Source: Bacteroidota bacterium
GTDB lineage: Bacteria; Bacteroidota; Ignavibacteria; UBA10030; UBA8401
Length of the DNA stretch: 8,158 bases
NCBI GenBank assembly: GCA_025355705.1
Contig: JANXZD010000228.1
Span: 1 to 8,158, forward strand
Reading direction: 5' to 3'
Positions 1 to 7,980 of this stretch are shown piece by piece. The position numbers and the translations under genes are program-made. Below the pieces are notes generated by a model, which was not told where the DNA came from, did no database searches, and saw nothing but the letters and a program-made list of their open reading frames with translations. The stretch's first letter is position 1. Every line of letters begins with the position of its first letter.

Positions 1-622
1 GTATTTTGGAATCAGCATACTGTTCCATCGAGTTATTATATCGATCAAGATGATTCTGAGTGATATTTAATACAACTGCAATGGTTGGACGAAACGTATC
101 AATAAAATCCAATTGAAAACTACTCACTTCCAGAACGACAACAGTTTCCTGATCAACGTCCAGAACGAGTGATGAGAATGCCGTTCCAATGTTACCCGCA
201 ACAACGTGTTTTTTCTTTGCATCGCTGAAAATCCTCCCGAGTAATGTGGTGGTGGTTGTTTTTCCGTTACTGCCAGTTATCGCAATAATTGAACCTTTAC
301 AAAACCAACTTGCAACCTCTATTTCTGCAACGACTTTTATTTCACGTCTCCGTGCTTCTACAACAACCGGTGCGTTTGTCGGAACACCGGGACTGATCAC
401 CATCAAAGAACAATCATACACTCGTTCACTATGTCCGCCAAATTCACATTCGATATTTGCGGTACAAAGCTCGGCAATATGCTGCCGCGTACTTTCATTT
501 TCTCCAAGATCACTGACAAACACATTTGCATTTTTTGAATACAGCAGTGTTGCAACCGCTATCCCGCTTCGTTCCGCACCAATAACACTAATTTTTTTAT
601 TGCGTAGATCGTTAATATTCAC
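1..622 (-). CDS. murD: UDP-N-acetylmuramoyl-L-alanine--D-glutamate ligase (MurD), N-terminal part
   Basis: Cytoplasmic ATP-dependent ligase that adds D-glutamate to UDP-MurNAc-L-Ala in peptidoglycan precursor synthesis. Translating the minus strand from a GTG at 622 gives 207 codons that run off the left edge, roughly half of a usual MurD of about 450 residues. Seen: a Rossmann-like N-terminal UDP-binding region (VIGAERSGIAVA, about 13-24; VISPGVP, 75-81), the P-loop TGSNGKTTT (116-124), GNIG (143-146), EVSSFQL (165-171) and NITQNHLDRY (186-195). Lys206 in YADSK matches the lysine that is carbamylated in Mur ligases. The GTG start lies 7 bases after the mraY stop and leaves a normal-length N-terminus; no Shine-Dalgarno sequence precedes it. 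The central ATPase continuation and the glutamate-binding C-terminal domain lie outside the window. The EVSSFQL and NHLDRY motifs separate it from MurC, MurE and MurF. Confidence 0.96.
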   Translation of the reverse strand, partial: MNINDLRNKKISVIGAERSGIAVATLLYSKNANVFVSDLGENESTRQHIAELCTANIECEFGGHSERVYDCSLMVISPGVPTNAPVVVEARRREIKVVAEIEVASWFCKGSIIAITGSNGKTTTTTLLGRIFSDAKKKHVVAGNIGTAFSSLVLDVDQETVVVLEVSSFQLDFIDTFRPTIAVVLNITQNHLDRYNNSMEQYADSKI

Positions 623-629
623 GTCTCGT

Positions 630-1745
630 TTACCGCACTTTGAATGTTGTTAAACTTAATATCATCAAGAGAATTGCAATGATATAGAACCGTGTAACAA
701 TCTTGGGTTCCTGCCAGCCAAGCAGTTCAAAATGATGATGGATCGGCGCCATTTTGAAGATTCGCCGGCCTTCGCCATATTTTTTCTTTGTGTATTTGAA
801 ATACAAACGCTGAACAATCACCGAAACAGTTTCTAGAAAAAATACTCCGCCAAGGATCGGCAGAATCAGTTCTTTCTTTGCCATCACCGTCAATGCACCG
901 ATTGCGCCGCCAAGCGCAAGTGAACCGGTATCCCCCATAAAAATTTGCGCTGGATAAGAGTTATACCACAAAAATCCAAGCGATGCACCAACGAGGGCAA
1001 TACAAAACACGATCAACTCACCATTGCCGCGCAAATAGATAATATTGAGATAATTACTGAACTCTATATTACCGGAAACATATACGATGATTCCAAGAGT
1101 GAATGCAACAATGCCAGATGTTCCAATCGCAAGTCCGTCAAGTCCATCCGTAAGATTCACCGCATTGGATGTTGCTGCGATAATGAAGATGACAAGCGGG
1201 ATATAGAATATTCCAAAATTGAATTCGTAATTTTTTAAGAAAGGCACCGTTGTGACCGTATTTGCGTGAATTGATTTCAATTCCGGCATCGAATAGAGAA
1301 CATAGCCAAGCACTAATCCTACGGTTACTTGTCCGACAATTTTGTACCAGCCGATAAGACCTTCTTTTTTCTTCTTCACGATCTTGAGGTAGTCATCCAT
1401 AAATCCGACAAAACCGAGACCTGCGGTAACAAAAAGAATCAATTGCACATAGGTGTTTGCCAGATCTCCCCACAATAAGACCGGGATCAAAACAGAAGCA
1501 ATAACAATAATTCCACCCATCATCGGCGTTCCGGCTTTTAACTTATGTTTCTCCGGAGAACCTTCGCGGTACGTTGTCACAATTCCCTTTTCCTTTAATA
1601 ATTTTATCACTTTACCGCCAATGATAAAACTGATAAAGAGCGCAGTTATCGCTGCCATCGCCGCGCGAAATGTTAAATATTTCACTACCCCAAACCCTGG
1701 TGGATGGTATACTTGTTCAATCCAGTATAAAAGATGATAGAGCAT
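630..1745 (-). CDS. mraY: Phospho-N-acetylmuramoyl-pentapeptide-transferase (MraY)
   Basis: Integral membrane enzyme that transfers phospho-MurNAc-pentapeptide from the UDP precursor to undecaprenyl phosphate, giving lipid I and UMP, on the inner face of the cytoplasmic membrane. The 371 residues are full length (about 360 is usual) and hold roughly ten hydrophobic segments. Family motifs: GTPMMGG (72-78), the Asp-Asp pair in FMDDYLK (D117, D118), NAVNLTDGLDGLA (194-206), FMGDTGSLALGG (269-280, with D272 the likely third catalytic aspartate) and APIHHHFELLGW (333-344), which includes the MraY-specific histidine cluster. The ATG start overlaps the murF stop by one base (TAATG). An AAGGA about 9 bases upstream, inside the end of murF, is the only convincing Shine-Dalgarno-like sequence in the cluster. 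Translation is probably coupled to murF. The HHH motif argues against the related WecA/TagO enzymes. Confidence 0.98.
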   Translation of the reverse strand: MLYHLLYWIEQVYHPPGFGVVKYLTFRAAMAAITALFISFIIGGKVIKLLKEKGIVTTYREGSPEKHKLKAGTPMMGGIIVIASVLIPVLLWGDLANTYVQLILFVTAGLGFVGFMDDYLKIVKKKKEGLIGWYKIVGQVTVGLVLGYVLYSMPELKSIHANTVTTVPFLKNYEFNFGIFYIPLVIFIIAATSNAVNLTDGLDGLAIGTSGIVAFTLGIIVYVSGNIEFSNYLNIIYLRGNGELIVFCIALVGASLGFLWYNSYPAQIFMGDTGSLALGGAIGALTVMAKKELILPILGGVFFLETVSVIVQRLYFKYTKKKYGEGRRIFKMAPIHHHFELLGWQEPKIVTRFYIIAILLMILSLTTFKVR

Positions 1746-3166
1746 TAATGCTGATCCTTTATGTTCAACCCTCTACTGTCATTTGTCAATTGATATACAA
1801 CATCTTCCATCTTCATTCCACGAGAGCCTTTTACTAACACAACATCACCCTGTTTCACAATTTTTTTCAGTTCATTTGAAAGTTCATCCTTCGATTCAAA
1901 ATGTTTAGCAGTTGTTCCAAATGCTTCGCTGGTATATTTTGAGAATGGTCCAACAGTGTATAAAATATTGAATCGCATTTCTGCAACAATCACCCCGATG
2001 TTTGTGTGTTCTCGTTTCGATGCTTCTCCAAGTTCCCGCATATCACCGAGCACAACGATCTTTTTTGCATTGGTGTTAAACAGGGTCAATGTCTTCAACG
2101 CAACGATCACCGAATCAGGATTCGAATTGTACGTATCATTTAGGATGGTGATTCCGTTATTTGTCAGCACTTCCATTCGTTTTGACGCTGAAGAGAATTG
2201 TTCCAACGCATCGGCAATCTTTTTGGGTTTTAATCGTAATTTTAGTCCAACTGTGATTGCCGCAAGAGCATTCGTCACATTATGCAATCCCGGAACTCCA
2301 AGTGTGACATTGAATGAGACATTTTTTTTCTGCCACACGATCTCAAATTTAGATTTCCCGAATTCATTTGTCTGAATTTTCTTAGCACGAACATCGGCTT
2401 TAGACATCAAGCCATAGCTGGTTTGTTTTTTCAGAGTTTTTGAACCAACTTCAAGAAAATGGTCATCACAATTGACAAAAGCCATTCCGTGATGATCTTC
2501 TAAATAATTGAATAATTCCAATTCTTCTTTTGCAACACCATCTTCATCTCCAAAAAACTCCAAATGTTCTTTGCCGATATTCGTAATCAAACCGTGCGTC
2601 GGTTCCGCGATCTCGCATAAATATTTCAGTTCGCCGAAGTGATTCGTTCCGATTTCAATGACGGCTGCATCGTGTTTTGATGTCAGGCGAAACAATGTTT
2701 GTGGAACGCCGATATGATTGTTCAAATTTCCTTCCGTGCTTAATACCTCATACTTCGTCCGCAGAACTGTGTTGATCATCTCCTTCGTTGTTGTCTTCCC
2801 ATTGCTCCCTCCGATCGCTATGACGGGAATATCAAATTTTCGACGATAGGTCCTGGCCAATTCACCGAACGCAATAGTCGTATCATCCACAACAACGAAC
2901 ACACAAGGAAGCGTGCGGAAGTACAGTTCATGTTTCTGCGTCCACTCTCGTTGCACAACAATCACTGCCGCTTCTGCTGTAACTACCGAATCAATAAAGT
3001 CATGAGCATCAAATGTTTCGCCTTTCAGCGCAAAGAAAAGGTCATTTTTTTTCACCGATCGAGAATCCGTCGAAACGCCGGAAATAGCTTTGCGCTTCAA
3101 TAGTGCTTGGTTGACAAGCTCAACGCCGGTCAATGTTTTCAGATCTGATGCAGTGATTTTTTTCAT
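1745..3166 (-). CDS. murF: UDP-N-acetylmuramoyl-tripeptide--D-alanyl-D-alanine ligase (MurF)
   Basis: Cytoplasmic ATP-dependent ligase that adds the D-Ala-D-Ala dipeptide to UDP-MurNAc-tripeptide, the last soluble step of precursor synthesis. The 473 residues are a normal full length. Seen in order: an N-terminal UDP-substrate domain with STDSRSVKKNDLFFALKGE (32-50), the P-loop GGSNGKTTTKEM (119-130), NLNNHIGVP (147-155), EIGTNHFGEL (171-180), NIGKEHLEFFG (196-206) with probable carbamylated Lys213 in VAKEE, NDTYNSNP (343-350), VLGDMRELG (372-380) and VKGSRGMKMEDVV (445-457). The asparagine-rich DTYNSNP and KGSRGMKME motifs are specific to MurF. It starts at ATG 3166 after the largest gap in the cluster (42 bases) and its stop overlaps the mraY start. 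No Shine-Dalgarno sequence is visible upstream. No frameshift or missing catalytic residue was found. Confidence 0.98.
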   Translation of the reverse strand: MKKITASDLKTLTGVELVNQALLKRKAISGVSTDSRSVKKNDLFFALKGETFDAHDFIDSVVTAEAAVIVVQREWTQKHELYFRTLPCVFVVVDDTTIAFGELARTYRRKFDIPVIAIGGSNGKTTTKEMINTVLRTKYEVLSTEGNLNNHIGVPQTLFRLTSKHDAAVIEIGTNHFGELKYLCEIAEPTHGLITNIGKEHLEFFGDEDGVAKEELELFNYLEDHHGMAFVNCDDHFLEVGSKTLKKQTSYGLMSKADVRAKKIQTNEFGKSKFEIVWQKKNVSFNVTLGVPGLHNVTNALAAITVGLKLRLKPKKIADALEQFSSASKRMEVLTNNGITILNDTYNSNPDSVIVALKTLTLFNTNAKKIVVLGDMRELGEASKREHTNIGVIVAEMRFNILYTVGPFSKYTSEAFGTTAKHFESKDELSNELKKIVKQGDVVLVKGSRGMKMEDVVYQLTNDSRGLNIKDQH

Positions 3167-3183
3167 ACTGTTCTATAGATTTT

Positions 3184-3209
3184 CCAAATTGTGAAGATTT
3201 GGCAAATCT
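3184..3209. repeat. Overlapping small inverted repeats in the murE-murF gap
   Basis: The 42-base gap between murE and murF contains two mutually exclusive small dyads. The first pairs CCAAAT (3184-3189) with ATTTGG (3197-3202) around a 7-base loop. The second is AGATTTG-G-CAAATCT (3195-3209), a perfect 7-base inverted repeat around one base, whose right arm reaches into the murE stop codon. Both are AT-rich and short and neither is followed by a T-run in the transcript direction, so I do not call a terminator. It may be a weak RNA hairpin, a protein-binding palindrome or chance. Confidence 0.35.
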
Positions 3210-4699
3210 CAATTCATAATCACAAATTTTAATACTTCTTCTTTGTCGCTGAAATGAATTTTTTCTTTTCCTATCACTTGATAGTCTTCGTGTCCTTTTC
3301 CTGCCACTAATATTATATCACCAGAATTTGCCATGCCAATTCCTTTTGCGATTGCCTTCCGTCTATCCGCTTCAACAATGTTCTTTTTCTTATCCGAAAT
3401 TCCTTGAAGCACATCGTTGATGATCTTCATGGGGTCTTCTGTTCTTGGATTATCAGAGGTAACAATGATAACGTCGCTCAATCGTTCTGCAATGACACCC
3501 ATCTTCGGTCGTTTCGTTATATCGCGATCTCCCCCTGCACCAAAAATTGTGATGATCGTATTTGTTCGATCAACCGGAAGCACATCATGGATCGTTTGCA
3601 GACAATTTTCAAGCGCATCGGGTGTATGCGCATAATCAACAATCGCCGTCCAGCCTTTTGGTGAATGAATCTGTTCAAATCTTCCAGGTGCAGGAATCAA
3701 ATTTGCATATATGGATATTGGAACTTGTAAACCCAACCCTTTCACAGTACTATATGCGCCGAGAAAATTATACAGGTTGAATCTGCCGACCAATCCTGTT
3801 GTCACTGTCTCATTATTGATCGTTGCCGAAAATCCATTCACACTCACCGTGACATTATTCGCTTTTACGGAAGATTGATTGTTGACACTGTACGAGATCA
3901 CTGTTGCTTTGCATCCCTCAACAATTTTTTCTCCGTATTCCGAATCAAAATTTGTCACTGCTATTGCATCGTCGCCCAATCCATCAAACAAAATTTTTTT
4001 TGCGTTGAAATATGCCTGCATTGTTCCGTGATAATCTAAATGATCTTGCGTTAAATTCGAAAAGACTGCTGCTTTGAACGAAATTCCAAATGCGCGGTAT
4101 TGATGCAGTGCATGAGATGAAACTTCCATCACACAATGTGTGCATCCTTTTTTAACCATCTGATCGAATAATTGCTGCATTTCCAATGATTCCGGTGTCG
4201 TGTGCGTCGCAGGGAATTTTTCGTTTCCGATGGCATATTCCACTGTACCGATCAATCCTACTTTTGTATTTGAAACTGATTCAATCATTTGTTTAATCAA
4301 GAATGTTGTTGTTGTTTTTCCGTTCGTTCCTGTCACTCCAATCATTATCATTTTTGACGCAGGTCTTCCATAATAATTTGCTGAGATCTGCGCTAACGCT
4401 TTTCTGGTATTGCTCACAACAATCTTTACGGTTCCTGTATGCATACATAATGAATCAGGAATTGCATGATCATCTTCAATGACGATCACTTTTGCACCGT
4501 TTGCAATTGCAAGTGATAAGAATGTATGCCCATCAACACCAACGCCTTTTAACGCAACAAACAGATTTTCCCTCTGGATTTTTCGTGAATCATATTGTAC
4601 TCCGCTGATTTCCACATCGTGTGTTGTCACCATCTTTCCATACATCGTTTGAAACATTTTGGTTACTGTAACGCCGCTTAATAATTCTGATAATGTCAT
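3209..4699 (-). CDS. murE: UDP-N-acetylmuramoyl-L-alanyl-D-glutamate--2,6-diaminopimelate ligase (MurE)
   Basis: Cytoplasmic ATP-dependent ligase that adds the third stem-peptide residue to UDP-MurNAc-L-Ala-D-Glu. The 496 residues are full length. Seen: the UDP-substrate domain with YDSRKIQRENLFVALKG (36-52), the P-loop GVTGTNGKTTTT (121-132), the THTTPE motif (165-170), MEVSSHALHQYR (191-202), NLTQDHLDYHGTM (215-227) with probable carbamylated Lys234 in YFNAKK, PAPGRFE (336-342), VDYAHTPDALE (354-364), FGAGGDRDITKRPKMG (386-401) and AGKGHEDYQ (466-474). DNPR at 416-419, followed by TEDP, is the signature of enzymes that select meso-diaminopimelate rather than lysine, so the wall is inferred to be DAP type. 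The ATG start lies 17 bases after the PBP stop codon (TAG) and lacks a Shine-Dalgarno sequence. Confidence 0.98.
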   Translation of the reverse strand: MTLSELLSGVTVTKMFQTMYGKMVTTHDVEISGVQYDSRKIQRENLFVALKGVGVDGHTFLSLAIANGAKVIVIEDDHAIPDSLCMHTGTVKIVVSNTRKALAQISANYYGRPASKMIMIGVTGTNGKTTTTFLIKQMIESVSNTKVGLIGTVEYAIGNEKFPATHTTPESLEMQQLFDQMVKKGCTHCVMEVSSHALHQYRAFGISFKAAVFSNLTQDHLDYHGTMQAYFNAKKILFDGLGDDAIAVTNFDSEYGEKIVEGCKATVISYSVNNQSSVKANNVTVSVNGFSATINNETVTTGLVGRFNLYNFLGAYSTVKGLGLQVPISIYANLIPAPGRFEQIHSPKGWTAIVDYAHTPDALENCLQTIHDVLPVDRTNTIITIFGAGGDRDITKRPKMGVIAERLSDVIIVTSDNPRTEDPMKIINDVLQGISDKKKNIVEADRRKAIAKGIGMANSGDIILVAGKGHEDYQVIGKEKIHFSDKEEVLKFVIMN

Positions 4700-4716
4700 G
4701 GTGTTTTCTGATCTAA

Positions 4717-6903
4717 CTAATACAATTGTGCGCTTGTGATGATTTTTGGTTCACACATAATTGTCACTTTTGTCCCTTGTTTCAATGCTGTACCTGGAGT
4801 TGGAAATTGATTGACAACAACTCCTGATCCAACAATTGAAACGCCATATTGTTCGGCAGTCAATTTATTCACTGCACGCCGTACACTCATACCCCGTACT
4901 TCAGGAACTTTTGATGCACCAGTGATTTGAGCTTGATCGGTTTCGTTCATCATCAACTGAACGATGGAACCACGCTCAACTTTGTTTCCTGCTGACGGAT
5001 ATTGCCGAACAACTTCTTCACCGGTTCCAATCGCCTTTGTTGCAAGACCAAATCGTTTCAATGAAGCAACGGCATCGTTCATTTCTTTGCCGGTAACATC
5101 AGGAATTAATACAGTCGCTTCGCTATCCTGCGCAGCATGTGTTGGAAGATTTTGTTCTGCGATCATCGTTTTTGCGATCAAACCGTTGTTATTGATAATC
5201 CTCTCTGCAATCGCTTTGAAGATCGGTGCGCTGGCAGTGGCTCCGTAATATCCTCCTGCTTTTGGTTTTTCAATCATCACCAGACAAACGATTTCAGGCT
5301 TTTCAACAGGAAAGAATCCGATGAATGATGCGTTATAGCTACCTTCTTCATATTTTCCATTCACATGTTTTCGTGACGTTCCTGTTTTTCCGGCAATTCG
5401 AATACCCGGAATTTTCACCGCCATTCCACTTCCATACTCAACAACAGCTTCGAACATTTGTTTTACCTGTTCATTTACATTTTTCGAAATGACCCGTCGG
5501 ATCATTTGAGGTTGACCAGTATACACTTCCTGACCATTCTCGTCTTTCTCGCGCTGCACGATATATGGTTTCATCAACATACCGTCATTTGCAACGGCTG
5601 AATAGGCAGAGATCATTTGAAGCGGTGTCACACCTACTTCGTATCCGTATGCAATCGAATTGAGTGAAGCCATTGACCACTCAGAAGTTTTTCGCAATTG
5701 ACCATTGCTTTCCGAAGGAAGTTCAATTCCCGTCATCATGCCAAAACCATAATCGCGCGCCTGCTTATACAATTTTTCTTGACCGATCAGATCACTTACT
5801 TTCGCCATAACGATGTTGGATGAGAGTGCCATCGCATCAATGAACGTAACATCTTTCAACGGATGAGAGTCATTGATAAAGCGGAATTTTTTTCCCGGGT
5901 ATTCAATTCTATACTTTCCATTTTCCGCATAGAATCTTTTATTGAGCGTCACTAATTCATTCTGCAGCGCAGCTGAGGCTGTTACAATTTTGAAGACCGA
6001 ACCAGGTTCATACATATCGGAAATGATTCGATTCTTCAACGCATCTGCATCTTGAACTTTATTTAGATTCACCTGCGGAAAATTTGCCATTGCAAGGATC
6101 TCTCCCGTTTGCGGACGCATCATCACAACTAGTCCAGCTTCTGCCTGTGTCCGCGCAATTCCTTTTTTCAGTTCTTCGTCAGCAATGGATTGATATTGAA
6201 GGTCGATCGTTAATTCAACCGAATGTCCATTCACAGCTTCTTCACGGGGATAATCGACCGATGGACGTTTTCTTCCAAGTCCATCCTTTTGCATGATCAC
6301 ATAACCATCACGTCCGCGAAGCACTCCGTTGAATTGCTGCTCGATCCCGCTAACGCCGACATTGTCAATATTTGTTACGCCAAGTACTTGTCCAGCAAGT
6401 TCATCATAATGATAGAGACGCATCGCTTCGTTCATCTTCACGATTCCGCCCATTTTTTTTAAAGGAATCAATTCCGCCACATCTGGACGAAGATGCCGTT
6501 CTATCCAAACGAATCGTTTATCACTTTGAAGCTTAGCGATATATTCCCGCTCGGGTTTTCCGGTAGCTTTAGAAAATTCCTTAGCAATAAATTTTGCATC
6601 TTCACCGGCTATTTTCGGATCCGCTGCAAATGAAACAAATTGGGAATTTGCAGCAAGCACATTCCCATTTCTATCGTAGATGTTCCCGCGCTCGGCAACC
6701 AACGGAACTCTCGCTTCATATTGTTTCTTTGCGATATCCTGATATTTTCTCGCTTCAATCAATTGAATCTGAACCAATCGAGTTCCGGCTGCAACAAATG
6801 CAAAAAGAAACACGATCTTCACCATCAGCAAACGATATTTATAATCCTTTTGCTGAGGAGTTTCTTGTATCACTTCTGCTTTTTTCTTGAATGGATTCCA
6901 CAT
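4717..6903 (-). CDS. ftsI: Class B penicillin-binding protein, FtsI type, with two PASTA domains
   Basis: Septal DD-transpeptidase, anchored in the cytoplasmic membrane with its catalytic domain outside, that crosslinks peptidoglycan during division. The 728 residues show: a short basic cytoplasmic tail (WNPFKKK); one membrane segment (about 25-47); a PBP dimerisation domain opening with ERGNIYDRNGNVLA (71-84); and a transpeptidase domain with nucleophile Ser302 in SVFK (302-305), SSN (361-363) and KTGT (506-509). Two C-terminal PASTA domains follow (about 598-654, beginning IPDVTGKEMNDAV, and about 664-718, beginning VPEVRGMSVRRAV), each with the usual glycine- and proline-containing pattern. 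Position between ftsL and murE supports FtsI rather than an elongation PBP2. E. coli FtsI is shorter and has no PASTA; PASTA-bearing forms are known in other phyla, and the related SpoVD of Firmicutes is an alternative name only. The ATG start is 21 bases after the ftsL-like stop, with no Shine-Dalgarno sequence. Confidence 0.95.
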   Translation of the reverse strand: MWNPFKKKAEVIQETPQQKDYKYRLLMVKIVFLFAFVAAGTRLVQIQLIEARKYQDIAKKQYEARVPLVAERGNIYDRNGNVLAANSQFVSFAADPKIAGEDAKFIAKEFSKATGKPEREYIAKLQSDKRFVWIERHLRPDVAELIPLKKMGGIVKMNEAMRLYHYDELAGQVLGVTNIDNVGVSGIEQQFNGVLRGRDGYVIMQKDGLGRKRPSVDYPREEAVNGHSVELTIDLQYQSIADEELKKGIARTQAEAGLVVMMRPQTGEILAMANFPQVNLNKVQDADALKNRIISDMYEPGSVFKIVTASAALQNELVTLNKRFYAENGKYRIEYPGKKFRFINDSHPLKDVTFIDAMALSSNIVMAKVSDLIGQEKLYKQARDYGFGMMTGIELPSESNGQLRKTSEWSMASLNSIAYGYEVGVTPLQMISAYSAVANDGMLMKPYIVQREKDENGQEVYTGQPQMIRRVISKNVNEQVKQMFEAVVEYGSGMAVKIPGIRIAGKTGTSRKHVNGKYEEGSYNASFIGFFPVEKPEIVCLVMIEKPKAGGYYGATASAPIFKAIAERIINNNGLIAKTMIAEQNLPTHAAQDSEATVLIPDVTGKEMNDAVASLKRFGLATKAIGTGEEVVRQYPSAGNKVERGSIVQLMMNETDQAQITGASKVPEVRGMSVRRAVNKLTAEQYGVSIVGSGVVVNQFPTPGTALKQGTKVTIMCEPKIITSAQLY

Positions 6904-6924
6904 AATGATGGTTTCAACAAAAAT

Positions 6925-7395
6925 TTACTGTTTCAAATTTTCCTTTATTTCAATTTCTTTTTCGGGATCAACTTCAAACCATATCGGTGCTTCCTTTGGA
7001 TTTGTCATCCCTAATTTTTCCTGCGCCATTAAACTGATCCGCTCTAAACTTGCCTTGCGATTGATTTCCGCTTTGATCACTTCATTAGTGCTGATGATTT
7101 GATTGTGTCTTGCGTTCAGATCGTTTACTTCCTTTGCAAGATTGTTTACTGCAATAACATTCCCCACATATAATAGAGCAACTGTGGCTACAAGAAAGAG
7201 AATTCCGACGATATTTGAAGTTTTTGTTCGTTTTTTAGTATTGACTCGACGAACATTCTGACGAGGTACTGCATATCCCGGGACCGTGGCTTGTGGATCA
7301 AAAGTAACAGCGATTGCATTATTATAAATCTGCCGATCATTGAACTTTGGCATTTCTACTACATCAATCGGATTATTGGAAAATTTCTTCGCCAT
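6925..7395 (-). CDS. ftsL: FtsL-like cell division protein
   Basis: Small bitopic membrane protein of the divisome, expected to pair with FtsB/DivIC through a coiled coil and help activate the FtsW-FtsI synthase. The 156 residues have three parts: a cytoplasmic N-terminus of about 60 residues ending in a basic patch (RRVNTKKRTKTS, 49-60); a single membrane segment (about 61-83); and an extracytoplasmic helix (about 84-115) rich in Leu/Ile at heptad-like spacing. After that comes LERISLMAQEKLGMTNP (117-133), which fits the conserved end of FtsL/DivIC proteins. FtsL sequence is poorly conserved, so the call relies on topology and on the canonical slot between rsmH and ftsI. The cytoplasmic tail is longer than that of E. 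coli FtsL. The ATG start is 3 bases after the rsmH stop, suggesting translational coupling. Confidence 0.85.
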   Translation of the reverse strand: MAKKFSNNPIDVVEMPKFNDRQIYNNAIAVTFDPQATVPGYAVPRQNVRRVNTKKRTKTSNIVGILFLVATVALLYVGNVIAVNNLAKEVNDLNARHNQIISTNEVIKAEINRKASLERISLMAQEKLGMTNPKEAPIWFEVDPEKEIEIKENLKQ

Positions 7396-7398
7396 AGG

Positions 7399-7980
7399 TT
7401 ATGTTCGTTCCGCAACTCTCATCTTTGCACTGCGTGATCGAGGATTACTACTCTGTTCTTCTTCGGTCGCTTCCAACGGTTTTTTTGTTATAACCATCAA
7501 CTCCGGAATACGAGGAGTATCCGGTTGAAATTTATTTCCCGATGGAACAAATTTTGCCGCGCAATCATTGAAAAATGTCTTTACAATTCTATCTTCCAAC
7601 GAATGGTACGATATCACTACGATTCTACCGCCGGTTGCAATAAAATGTAACGAATCATTCAATATCGATCGCAACCGATGCAACTCATCATTCACTTCTA
7701 TCCTGATCGCTTGAAAGACTCTTGCGAGTGATTTTACTTTAAATTTTCCACCGACAACACTTTCAACAATTGAAGCGAGATCTCCTGTTGTTTCAATTAC
7801 TGCAGTTACTCGCTGATTGACGATTCTTCGCGCTATCCTTCGTGACAATCGTTCTTCACCATAATGAAAAATAACATCTGCAAGTTCTTCTTCGTCATAC
7901 GAATTCACGATCATGTGAGCATCGAGTGATTGCCTCCGATCCATCCGCATATCCAACCGTTCATTGCCGCGAAATGAAAA
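7399..7980 (-). CDS. rsmH: 16S rRNA (cytosine(1402)-N(4))-methyltransferase RsmH (MraW), C-terminal part only
   Basis: RsmH uses S-adenosylmethionine to methylate N4 of C1402 in the 16S rRNA decoding centre and is usually the gene just upstream of ftsL, as here. About 190 C-terminal residues are present out of a usual length near 300. Seen, numbering from the open frame at 8157: LDMRMDRRQS (68-77), YGEERLSRRIARRIV (99-113), RVFQAIRIEVNDEL (146-159), GGRIVVISYHSLEDRIVK (176-193) and the C-terminal NPRSRSAKMRVAERT. The N-terminal part with the SAM-binding motifs (the GTFGxGGHS-type loop and LDLGVSSxQ) is absent; a MetH fragment in the same frame takes its place. The right boundary is approximate (7957-7986). 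As it stands the product could not be a working methyltransferase. A complete rsmH probably exists in the source genome and has been mis-joined here. Confidence 0.9.
   Translation of the reverse strand, partial: FSFRGNERLDMRMDRRQSLDAHMIVNSYDEEELADVIFHYGEERLSRRIARRIVNQRVTAVIETTGDLASIVESVVGGKFKVKSLARVFQAIRIEVNDELHRLRSILNDSLHFIATGGRIVVISYHSLEDRIVKTFFNDCAAKFVPSGNKFQPDTPRIPELMVITKKPLEATEEEQSSNPRSRSAKMRVAERT

Noticed and set aside
189..653. A 154-residue open frame on the plus strand
   Set aside because: It lies antisense to murD and the end of mraY. The opposite strand encodes clear MurD motifs (GSNGKTTT, EVSSFQL, NHLDRY), and the plus-strand product has no recognisable domain or start context.
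3167..3208. Internal promoter or terminator between murE and murF
   Set aside because: There is no convincing -35/-10 pair, and no GC-rich stem followed by a T-run in the transcript direction. The gap is only 42 bases inside a co-directional operon.
1..4699. MurD, MurE and MurF as a recent tandem duplication
   Set aside because: They share the Mur ligase fold and P-loop motif, but each has its own specific motifs and low overall similarity. This is ancient paralogy found in nearly all walled bacteria.
945..7528. Other plus-strand open frames of 62-139 codons opposite mraY, murF, murE, ftsI and ftsL/rsmH
   Set aside because: All are antisense shadows of strongly supported genes. Their products show no family motifs, and they have no gaps, promoters or ribosome sites of their own.
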